From contig JAEKKI010000134.1 of the NCBI GenBank assembly GCA_019510485.1, positions 1 through 45,300 of the forward strand: 45,300 nt of DNA, written 5' to 3'. Under the pieces are notes generated by a model. The model did not search any database. It saw nothing but the letters and a program-made list of their open reading frames with translations, and had not been told where the DNA came from. Numbering within the stretch: position 1 is the stretch's first letter; each line of letters opens with the position of its first letter. This document shows, piece after piece, positions 16,279-23,080 of this stretch. Source of the stretch: Catenulisporales bacterium (GTDB lineage: Bacteria > Actinomycetota > Actinomycetes > Streptomycetales > Catenulisporaceae). The translations under genes and the position numbers were made by a program.

Positions 16279-16773
16279 TCAGACCGCCTGCTGTAGTGAC
16301 GCGTCGAGCAACCCCTTGAGTTTCGCCAAGGCGCGCGCGGTGTCGGACTTCACGGTGTTGGGCTTCATCCCCAGCGCCTCGGCGGTGGCCTCCACACTCA
16401 TATCGTCCCAGAACCGCAGCGCCACAACCGCCCGCTGCCGCGGCGAGAGCTGTTTGAGCGCTTCCATTAGGGCCATCCGGGTCTCGATCTCCGGGCTCTC
16501 GGCTCCGGACTCGGGCAGCTCGGCGGTGGCCACCTCGTGGTTGCGGCGCTTGCGCGACTCGTCGATGAAGGTGCGGACCAGCACCTGGCGGGCGTAGGAG
16601 TCGACGGCCTCCACGGCGCGCACCCGCGACCAGGCGACGAAGAGCTTGGCCAGCGTCTGCTGCGTCAGGTCCTGGGCCTGGTGCCAGTCACCGCACAGCA
16701 GGTACGCGGTCCGCCGCAACGCGCCTTGGCGAGCGCTGACGAACTCGCGGAAATCCTCGTTCCCCGACCGCAT
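16279..16773 (-). CDS. SigE-family ECF RNA polymerase sigma factor
   Basis: A 164-residue sigma-70-like factor with region 2 at about residues 8-75 (LCGDWHQAQDLTQQTLAKLFVAW) and region 4 at about 105-155 (LSPRQRAVVALRFWDDMSVEATAEALGM, then NTVKSDTARALAKLK). This is the compact SigE-family (TIGR02983-like) form typical of Streptomyces relatives. The ATG at 16773 has no clear ribosome binding site. It is the first gene of a three-gene operon with a membrane protein and a solute-binding lipoprotein. It is a paralogue of the sigma factor at 19.6-20.2 kb. Confidence 0.9.
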   Translation of the reverse strand: MRSGNEDFREFVSARQGALRRTAYLLCGDWHQAQDLTQQTLAKLFVAWSRVRAVEAVDSYARQVLVRTFIDESRKRRNHEVATAELPESGAESPEIETRMALMEALKQLSPRQRAVVALRFWDDMSVEATAEALGMKPNTVKSDTARALAKLKGLLDASLQQAV

Positions 16774-16896
16774 CCGCTATCAGTGGCCTTCGACTGTCGG
16801 CGGCTGGACTGAACTCTCAGGTGGTGCTGGTGACGATACTGCTCTGGAGTTCTCCGGGCGAGTGGCGGCCGGATGCCGGGCGGTGCCTCGGCCGGG

Positions 16897-17826
16897 TCAG
16901 CGGCTCACGACGGCATCGGTCAGCTGGGCCAGCGCGGTGGTGGCGGCGTCGGCCGCCCGGCTGGTGTCCGGTCCGGCTTCCAGGTCGTGGTACCCCGAAG
17001 GCAGCTTGACCGCGCTCCCGCGGGTGTAGGTGAGCACGACGTAGCGGCCGCGGCGCTGCGCGACGATCGCCACCGAAGTGTTGGTCTTGGCGTCGACGAA
17101 CACGAACACGCCCTGCGAGTTGTCCCAGGTGGGCCCCACCTCGCCGATGCCGCCGCCGACGGTCGGCTGCTTGTCGTCCGCCGGACCGCCGCAGGGGGCG
17201 GTCAGGTCGATGGTGGCCATGCCGGACACGGCGCTCTTGGCCGCCCCCGCGCTCTTGTAGGCGATGGCGGTGCTGACCACCCAGTGCGCCGGATTGCCGT
17301 CGGCGGGTGCTCCGGAGGCGGATCCGGACGAGGACGACGAGGACGACGGGGAACCGGAGTTGCTCCTCTTGCCCGAGGACGACTTGGTCGCCGAGGGCGA
17401 CGTCGACGCGCCCGACGGCCCCGACGAGCCCGTCGATGAAGCCTGCGTGTCACTGGGCAGCGTGTCGGCCTTGAAAGCCGTGGTGACCGGCGACAGCGAC
17501 TTCGCCGTGGTGTCGATCAAACCCTTGGTGCACGCCTGCGCCTGAGCGATGAGCAGCTTGCTCATGTCCGCATCGGCCCAGGCGTGCCACTTGCCGTCCG
17601 TCGCGAACGCGGTGTCCAGCTCCGAGGAGGTCAGCTGCAGCGAGTTGAGGATCTGGATGTCGTTCTCGTTGGCGTTGGTATCGGCCGGCGTCTGCGTCCC
17701 GCCCCGCGCCACCGGAGCCGAGCCGCCGGACGAGGACGAGCTGGAGCAGGCCGTCGCGGTGAGGGCGCCCAGCGCCAGCACCAAGCCCGCGGCGGTGGTG
17801 CGAGAAGCCCGCCGAGATATCCGCAT
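16897..17826 (-). CDS. Lipoprotein with two domains joined by a Ser-rich linker, unknown function
   Basis: A 309-residue exported lipoprotein: basic N-terminus MRISRRASR, hydrophobic core, lipobox TATAC (Cys27). An N-terminal domain (about residues 50-115, with a Trp-containing KWHAWADAD) is followed by a Ser/Gly/Ala linker rich in Ser runs (about 120-175) and a C-terminal domain (about 180-309, HWVVSTAIAYKSAGAAK, VFVFVDAKTNTSVAIV) that ends near DAVVSR. The C-terminal part resembles actinobacterial sensor-like lipoprotein domains, but I do not recognise the family. The ATG at 17826 has GGGGAGG about ten bases upstream. It stands between the sigma operon and the acyl-CoA synthetase gene. Confidence 0.75.
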   Translation of the reverse strand: MRISRRASRTTAAGLVLALGALTATACSSSSSSGGSAPVARGGTQTPADTNANENDIQILNSLQLTSSELDTAFATDGKWHAWADADMSKLLIAQAQACTKGLIDTTAKSLSPVTTAFKADTLPSDTQASSTGSSGPSGASTSPSATKSSSGKRSNSGSPSSSSSSSGSASGAPADGNPAHWVVSTAIAYKSAGAAKSAVSGMATIDLTAPCGGPADDKQPTVGGGIGEVGPTWDNSQGVFVFVDAKTNTSVAIVAQRRGRYVVLTYTRGSAVKLPSGYHDLEAGPDTSRAADAATTALAQLTDAVVSR

Positions 17827-17935
17827 GGTCCGCGGTCCTCCCCTGCCGAGTAGTGTCCGGTCGCTCAAGTCTTCGGCACTCTACACTGCGGACTTTGTGC
17901 TGGAAGCCGCGTACCGGCAGGTCGCCGCAGAGCCG

Positions 17936-19561
17936 CTACAACAGCGTGACCTCAAGTTCTCCCGCGGCATAAGCCCGCCGCACTTCCTTCTTGTCGAACT
18001 TGCCCACGGAGGTCTTCGGCACCTCCTTCAGATAGGTCCAACGCTCAGGGAGTTGCCATTTCGGGATCAGGCCGGCGAGGTGGTCGCGCAACTCGGCCGG
18101 CGCGGCGGTGTGGCCCTCGCGGAGCACCACGGCGGCCAGCGGCCGCTCCTGCCAGCGCGGGTCCGGGACCGCGACCACCGTCGCCTCGGCGACGTCCGGG
18201 TGCGCCATCAGGTGGTTCTCCAGCTCCACCGAGGAGATCCACTCGCCGCCGGACTTGATCACGTCCTTCGCGCGGTCGGTGAGGGTCAGATAGCCGTCGG
18301 CGGTGATGGTGCCGACGTCGCCGGTGCGCAGCCAGCCGTCGTGGAAGCGCTCGGGGTCCTCGCCCCGGTGGTAGGAGCCGGTGATCCAGGGGCCGCGGAC
18401 CTCAAGCTCGCCGACCGCCTCGCCGTCGTTCGGCACGATCTCGCCGTCCGGGCCGGCGAGCCGGGCCTGGACGCCGGCCGGGAAGCGGCCCTGCATCACC
18501 CGGTAGGCGAACTCCTCCTCGCCCTCGGCGCCGGCCGGCGGATGCGAGACGCAGCCCAGTGGCGAGGTCTCGGTCATGCCCCAGGCGTGGATGATGCGCA
18601 TGCCGTAGCGCTCCTCGAACGCGGTCATCAGCGACGGCGGCACCGTCGAGCCGCCGACCACGGCGCGCTTGAGCGTGGAGATGTCGCCGCCGTAGGTGTC
18701 GAGGTGGGTCAGGACGTCGCTCCAGATCGTCGGCACCGCTCCGGCGAAGTCGGCCTTGGACTGCTCGATCGCCCGCACCAGGGCCGCGGCCTGCAGGTGG
18801 CGGTCCGGCATGATCAGCGCCGCGCCGGTCAACAACGCCGCGTAGGGGATGCCCCACGCCATCGCGTGGAACATCGGCACGATGGTCAGGACGCGGTTGG
18901 CCTCGTTGAGGCAGAACGACTGGGGCATCGCCACCTGCATCGAGTGCAGGTAGATCGAGCGGTGGCTGTAGACCACGCCCTTGGGGTTGCCCGTGGTCCC
19001 GGAGGTGTAGCACATCGCGGCGGCGTCGGTCTCGACGACGGCCGGCCAGTCGTAGGTCGTGGGCTTGCCGGCCAGCAGCTCCTCGTAGCGGTGGATCTGC
19101 TTGCCCGCCGCCGCCAGCGGGGCCGGGTCGCCGTCGCCGACGATCACGACGTGCTCCACGGTCGAGAACCCGGGCAGCACCCGCGCCAGCAGCGGGATCA
19201 GGCTGCCGTCGACCAGCACCACCTTGTCCTCGGCGTGGTTGGCGATGTACGTGACCTGATCCGGGTAGAGCCGGATGTTCAGCGTGTGAAGCACCGCTCC
19301 CATCGACGGCACGGCGAAGTACGCCTCCAGGTGCTCCTGGTTGTTCCACATGAACGTGGCGACCCGGTCGTCGCCGCGGATCCCGAGGTCCTCGCGCAGC
19401 GCGTGCGCCAGCTGCGCGGACCGGGCGCCGAGTTCGGCGAAGGTGCCGGTGCGCAGGCCGTCGGCGGTGACGGTGTGGATTTCGGAGGTTCCGTAGACGG
19501 TAGAGCCGAACGTCAGGAGGGTCGAGACGGAGAGCGGAGTCTCCTGCATGGTCGAGCGCAT
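17936..19561 (-). CDS. Acyl-CoA synthetase (AMP-forming, FadD-like)
   Basis: A 541-residue adenylate-forming enzyme. The P-loop-like motif [12 protein letters not shown] lies at about residues 186-197, WGMTETSP at about 320-327, the hinge GWLRTGDVG at about 412-420, and the C-terminal catalytic lysine is in [10 protein letters not shown] (about 517-526). It activates a carboxylic acid, probably medium- or long-chain fatty acid, to the acyl-CoA through an acyl-AMP. AGGAGG precedes the ATG at 19561 by six bases. It follows the second SigE-family sigma gene by only 37 bases on the same strand and may be cotranscribed. Fatty-acid specificity is inferred from overall similarity. Confidence 0.92.
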   Translation of the reverse strand: MRSTMQETPLSVSTLLTFGSTVYGTSEIHTVTADGLRTGTFAELGARSAQLAHALREDLGIRGDDRVATFMWNNQEHLEAYFAVPSMGAVLHTLNIRLYPDQVTYIANHAEDKVVLVDGSLIPLLARVLPGFSTVEHVVIVGDGDPAPLAAAGKQIHRYEELLAGKPTTYDWPAVVETDAAAMCYTSGTTGNPKGVVYSHRSIYLHSMQVAMPQSFCLNEANRVLTIVPMFHAMAWGIPYAALLTGAALIMPDRHLQAAALVRAIEQSKADFAGAVPTIWSDVLTHLDTYGGDISTLKRAVVGGSTVPPSLMTAFEERYGMRIIHAWGMTETSPLGCVSHPPAGAEGEEEFAYRVMQGRFPAGVQARLAGPDGEIVPNDGEAVGELEVRGPWITGSYHRGEDPERFHDGWLRTGDVGTITADGYLTLTDRAKDVIKSGGEWISSVELENHLMAHPDVAEATVVAVPDPRWQERPLAAVVLREGHTAAPAELRDHLAGLIPKWQLPERWTYLKEVPKTSVGKFDKKEVRRAYAAGELEVTLL

Positions 19562-19598
19562 CGCGGACCTCCTGCACAGTACCGGCCGGTATCAGGCA

Positions 19599-20222
19599 TC
19601 AGTCTGCATCGGAGGCGGCGGATTTCGGAAGAGGCGCAACCTGCGCCGGCACGGTCTTCGGAGCAGGCCCGGCCTTCGAAAGGGGCTCAGCCTCGGCGGG
19701 CCGGGACGGCGCCGGGATGGTGAGCCGGGCGTCGCGTAAGGCACCGTCGGTGCGCAGCTTCGCCAGGGCGCGCGAGGCCGTCGACTTCACCGTGCCGATC
19801 GATATGCCCATCACCTCGGCGGTCTCGGCCTCGGACAGGTCCTCGTAGTAGCGCAGCACGACGACCGCGCGCTGCCGCCGCGGCAGCTGAGCCAGCGCGT
19901 TCCACACGGTGGAGCGCAGCTCGAACTCGGCGGGCCGGGAGTCCTCCCACGCCTGTTCGGGGAGCTGGTCGGTGGCGTACTCGTCGACGCGGCGCTTGCG
20001 CCACCAGGACGTCTGCGTGTTCACCAGGACGCGGCGGACGTAGCCGTCGAGGGCTCCTTTGTCCTGAATGCGGTTCCAGGACAGGTAGGTCTTGGCCAAA
20101 GCGGTCTGCAGCAGATCCTCGGCGTCGGCGCGGTTCCCGGTCAGCAGATAGGCCACGCGCAGCAGCGCGCCGGAGCGTTCCGTGACGTAGCGCGAGAACT
20201 CCTCGTCTCTGGCCGCCGTCAC
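19599..20222 (-). CDS. SigE-family ECF RNA polymerase sigma factor (second copy)
   Basis: A 207-residue sigma factor: region 2 at about residues 8-70 (LTGNRADAEDLLQTALAKTYLSW), WWRKRRVDE near 74-82, and region 4 at about 110-155 (LPRRQRAVVVLRYYEDLSEAETAEVM, then IGTVKSTASRALAKLR). A roughly 45-residue Pro/Ala/Lys-rich tail follows that the first copy lacks. The GTG at 20222 is preceded by a TAACGT -10 element with no ribosome binding site, so the mRNA is probably leaderless. It is divergent from the leader ORF and low-complexity protein at 20.5 kb and is followed by the acyl-CoA synthetase. No anti-sigma gene is adjacent. Confidence 0.9.
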   Translation of the reverse strand: MTAARDEEFSRYVTERSGALLRVAYLLTGNRADAEDLLQTALAKTYLSWNRIQDKGALDGYVRRVLVNTQTSWWRKRRVDEYATDQLPEQAWEDSRPAEFELRSTVWNALAQLPRRQRAVVVLRYYEDLSEAETAEVMGISIGTVKSTASRALAKLRTDGALRDARLTIPAPSRPAEAEPLSKAGPAPKTVPAQVAPLPKSAASDAD

Positions 20223-20228
20223 GCGACA

Positions 20229-20234
20229 ACGTTA
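20229..20234 (-). promoter_or_regulatory. -10 element of a probable leaderless promoter (second SigE-family gene)
   Basis: On the minus strand TAACGT ends six bases before the GTG at 20222. A TTGTCA hexamer lies 19 bases further upstream as a possible -35, a little far for optimal spacing. The rest of the 20223-20491 gap shows no gene I can support. Confidence 0.45.
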
Positions 20235-20491
20235 TGCCGAGCCGATGCCGCTATGACAATCGAGGGGGAGGCAGGCGCGCGGGTTCGCGAGGAAACACCT
20301 TGGGTTGTTGTGGGCAGCGCACAGAAATCCCCAGTGGTTCTTGGTGGAGCCCTACCGCTGAGCCCCAGTATTGAGTACCGTTTGCGCAACGATCCCACCA
20401 CTTCAGTGGACATTGATCACACCGAGCACTGCGGACACAGCGGCAACGGGGGCCGCCTCATTCCGGGCTTTCCACCTGAGGCGGACGACAC

Positions 20492-20554
20492 ATGGCGACA
20501 ACTAAGAGCAGGGTTCCGGACTCGCACTCCGGAGAACGGTCAGGCAGCCGATGA
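20492..20554 (+). CDS. 20-codon leader ORF coupled to the downstream gene
   Basis: A short ORF, MATTKSRVPDSHSGERSGSR, begins at ATG 20492 with GAGGCGG seven bases upstream and ends in a TGA that overlaps the ATG of the next gene (ATGA at 20551-20554). The downstream gene has no comparable ribosome binding site, so this ORF may deliver ribosomes to it by translational coupling or act as a regulatory leader peptide. The peptide itself is hydrophilic, Ser/Arg-rich and not recognised. Evidence is limited to the start signal and the overlap. Confidence 0.45.
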   Translation: MATTKSRVPDSHSGERSGSR

Positions 20555-21924
20555 GCCTCGCGTACGGCGAGCAGCAAAGACAAGGCTCGGCACTCGGCGC
20601 GTCCGGGGGTCGGTCGCAGTACGACCTTGAGCTCCAGTACCAGGTCGTGCTGCAAGACACCCTCGGTCATCCCACGCTCGGGTTCCGCGACGGCACCTGG
20701 TACCGGCTGACCGTCTCCGGACCGCAGGCGCTGCAACTGCGCGGCGCGATCCGGACGTGCCCGCACGCCGCCGGGTCGATCGTGCAGATCGCGTGCTGGT
20801 GGATGCGGGAGAACCCGACCCAGAACCGGGCCCTGGACCTGGCCACGGAGCTGGCGCTGACGGTCGGCGAACTGGTCCGGGTGTGCCCGGCCGACGGGCT
20901 CGGCTCGACCTCGATGGACCTGCTGCCGGCCGCGATGGCCGCCGTGGCGCCGAGCCCGGCGGCGGCACTGCCGGCCGCGAGCGCAAGCGGTTACTCAAGT
21001 TCCTCAGACGGCTCGTATGGCGCCGGCGACGGGTACGGCTCCACGAGCGGGTACGCCTCGGCCGGCGGTGCCGCGAACGGATACTCGTCGGCCAGTGGCT
21101 CGACCGGCGGTTACCCGTCCTCGAACGGCTATGGGGACGCGAACGGCTCGACCGGCGGTTACAGCACGGGTACGTACGCGGCCGCTCCCGATACGTCGCA
21201 GAATCCTTATGCCGCTGCGCCGAGCGCCTACGCGGCTGCTCCGGCCGCGTCGCAGAGTTCTTACGCGGCCACGTCGTCCTACCCCACCAGCACGTCCTAC
21301 GACGCCGCGCAGACCTCTTACCTGCCGGCCGCATCCGCCGCATCCGCCGCCGCGGCCGCGAACGGCTGGTTCGAGCCCGCGGACGGGACCGGGACCGGAG
21401 GCTTCCCCAAGATTCCGCCGGCTCCGGTGGTGGGGCGCCAAGCGGCGCTGAGCGCCGCCGCCCCGGCCGCGCCGAAGCCGTATCCGCCGACGCCGGCTCC
21501 GTCGCCGGCCCCATCATCGGCACAGTCGCCGCGCGGCTACAACGGCGCCGCGCAGCCGCAGACCCAAGCCCAAACCGCCCTGCCCGCCACGACCCGCGGC
21601 TACGGCGAGGCCGCCGACTGGGAACCCCGTCCGGCCGCCCCGCGCCGTCCCTCGCACCAGCCGCATCCGCAGCAGGCCGCACCACGTCCCGCCCCGGTCG
21701 CCAACGGCCAGGCGCCGCGCCCGCGTCCGGCGCAGCCGCAGCCGCAGCCGCGCGAGGACTTCGAACGCCGCCTCGGCATGAACGAACCGCAGGACCTCAG
21801 CCGCTCCAGCGACCGCAACCCCGGTGTCCCGCCGCGTCGGCCGAACGCCGCGCAGGGGCAGCAGCGGGAGCGCGGGACGATGGGGCAGCGGCCGGCCTCG
21901 CGGCCGCGCCGTCCCGCGCAGTAA
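20551..21924 (+). CDS. Protein with a short N-terminal domain and Tyr-rich low-complexity tail, unknown function
   Basis: A 457-residue protein. Residues about 20-120 form a compact, folded-looking domain (YDLELQYQVVLQDTLGHPTL, TWYRLTVSGPQALQLRGAI, and two Cys in CPHAAGS and QIACWW) that I do not recognise. Residues about 148-262 are a low-complexity tract with about 15 tyrosines spaced around seven residues apart in Gly/Ser/Ala (GYSS, SGYAS, GGYST), followed by Pro/Ala-rich sequence and a Pro/Arg-rich end (about 370-457, RPRRPAQ). There is no signal peptide or membrane helix, so it is cytoplasmic. Two in-frame copies of an 18-nt unit (21097-21114, 21145-21162) show how the tract grew. The start overlaps the leader ORF stop. 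Confidence 0.7.
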   Translation: MSLAYGEQQRQGSALGASGGRSQYDLELQYQVVLQDTLGHPTLGFRDGTWYRLTVSGPQALQLRGAIRTCPHAAGSIVQIACWWMRENPTQNRALDLATELALTVGELVRVCPADGLGSTSMDLLPAAMAAVAPSPAAALPAASASGYSSSSDGSYGAGDGYGSTSGYASAGGAANGYSSASGSTGGYPSSNGYGDANGSTGGYSTGTYAAAPDTSQNPYAAAPSAYAAAPAASQSSYAATSSYPTSTSYDAAQTSYLPAASAASAAAAANGWFEPADGTGTGGFPKIPPAPVVGRQAALSAAAPAAPKPYPPTPAPSPAPSSAQSPRGYNGAAQPQTQAQTALPATTRGYGEAADWEPRPAAPRRPSHQPHPQQAAPRPAPVANGQAPRPRPAQPQPQPREDFERRLGMNEPQDLSRSSDRNPGVPPRRPNAAQGQQRERGTMGQRPASRPRRPAQ

Positions 21925-21999
21925 CAGAACCCTGTGACGATTTCAACGACTCGGCACAGCGCTGTCCTCGCCATTCCAACATCCTCAACGCCACGGCGA

Positions 22000-22039
22000 C
22001 CCCGGCGCCGCGCTGATCACCGCAGCGCGGCGACCGGGG
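22000..22039. terminator. Strong hairpin spanning the stop codon of the DUF1906 gene
   Basis: Arms 22000-22014 and 22024-22039 pair over about 15 bp with a single bulged base; the loop (22015-22023) contains the minus-strand stop codon (22017-22019). It lies between convergent genes and could end both transcripts. There is no T-tract. Confidence 0.55.
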
Positions 22040-22922
22040 CGTCCAGAACGTTGAGGTCGATGGTGAGCCGCTTCCCGCCGTAGGTCTCGGTGCGGCGGCC
22101 GGCGTACTGCTTGATCCGCCGGTGGCCGGGCCAGAGCCGGTCGTTCAGCGCCGGGTCGCCGAGCAGCTGCGGCTTCTTGTCCCAGTGGGCGAACCAGGCC
22201 ACGTCCGCGCGAAAGGCCGCGCCGGTGTCATAGACCTGCGACATCTCGGCGATCGCTCCGGCCGCGCTGCTGTAAATCCCCGAGATGAAGCCGCGCGCGT
22301 GCAGCTGATCGGTCCAGGCGCTCAGGAACACCTTCACGTCCTGGCCGCACGCCCGGTCGGCCCGCGGGTAGTACTCCATGTCGAAGTAGATCGGGCTGCC
22401 CTGAGCGATGCCGAAGTAGTTCGCGCGGTTGGCGGCGTCGTTCGCGGCCTCCTGGCCCTGCGTCCAGCGGCGCCCGCGCTCGATCAGCGCGGGGTGGCCG
22501 CCGCCGGGGTCCTTCCAGCACGGCGCCTGGCGCCCGACGTAGACCGGGAACAGTTTCCAGCCCTGTGCCGACACCCGGCGCATCCAGTTCGGCGTGAGGT
22601 TGCCGTCCGGGCAGGCGCGGTCCGAGCCGCCGATGTAGATCCCGGCCGCGTGGTACGGGGAGTTCGTGGCCCAGGCCTGCATGACGTCCACCGACGGTGC
22701 CGCGCAGGTGTCGAAGCCGAGGCCGGAGTAGGTGGCGGCGGGCTCAAGCTTGCGGCGCGGCTGCGGGGCGCGTGGCCCGGGCGCCTTCTGCCGCTCGGCG
22801 GCCGGGGTGGTCCCGGCGAAGCCCGCCTCCCGGCCCGCCGGGGGCGGGACGGCCATAGCGGAGGCGGCGTCGCAGCTCAAGGCCAGGACGGTCGCGACGG
22901 CGGCGAGGGCAGACAGGCGCAT
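22017..22922 (-). CDS. Secreted DUF1906 (Rv2525c-like) glycoside-hydrolase-like protein
   Basis: A 301-residue exported protein. The signal peptide starts MRLSALAAVATVLALS and probably ends after ASAMA (about residue 24). A Pro/Arg/Lys-rich linker follows, then the DUF1906 TIM-barrel domain from about residue 65: GLGFDTCAAPS, AAGIYIGGSDRAC, GWKLFPVYVG, IYFDMEYYP (about 180) and GFISGIYSS. Homologues such as M. tuberculosis Rv2525c are Tat-exported, cell-wall-linked proteins with a glycosidase-like fold. I prefer the ATG at 22922; the upstream GTG at 22958 lacks a ribosome binding site. The 3' end lies inside a terminator hairpin. The substrate is unknown. Confidence 0.85.
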   Translation of the reverse strand: MRLSALAAVATVLALSCDAASAMAVPPPAGREAGFAGTTPAAERQKAPGPRAPQPRRKLEPAATYSGLGFDTCAAPSVDVMQAWATNSPYHAAGIYIGGSDRACPDGNLTPNWMRRVSAQGWKLFPVYVGRQAPCWKDPGGGHPALIERGRRWTQGQEAANDAANRANYFGIAQGSPIYFDMEYYPRADRACGQDVKVFLSAWTDQLHARGFISGIYSSAAGAIAEMSQVYDTGAAFRADVAWFAHWDKKPQLLGDPALNDRLWPGHRRIKQYAGRRTETYGGKRLTIDLNVLDAPVAALR

Positions 22923-23012
22923 GATCTTCGGGCTACCCCGGGGTCCGGCGGTGATCACGCAGGAGAACCCCGGCGGCCCAATCTTCTGATGAGTCGACGA
23001 GCGACTGGTGGA

Positions 23013-23029
23013 ATACCCCCATGGGGTAT
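23013..23029 (+). promoter_or_regulatory. CsoR-type copper operator
   Basis: ATACCCC-CAT-GGGGTAT is a perfect 7+3+7 inverted repeat, 52 bases before the copA start. It matches the established pseudo-palindrome (TACCCC...GGGGTA) bound by the copper-sensing repressor CsoR, which releases DNA when it binds Cu(I). The csoR gene itself is not in this window. Confidence 0.8.
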
Positions 23030-23080
23030 ACGGTTGGCACCGGTGACAGACTGAAGGACCCTCGGAATGCGGAGACAGCG

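Noticed and set aside
17549-19723. A plus-strand open frame of 724 codons
   Set aside because: It lies opposite the acyl-CoA synthetase, is His/Arg/Gly/Val-rich without motifs, and is a GC-driven shadow.
20253-20630. A 125-codon plus-strand frame covering the gap before the low-complexity protein
   Set aside because: No ribosome binding site, mixed codon use, and it overlaps both the leader ORF and the downstream gene start.
23021-23080. Earlier ATG as the copA start
   Set aside because: It lies within the CsoR operator and gives a non-family N-terminus; 23081 has a proper ribosome binding site.
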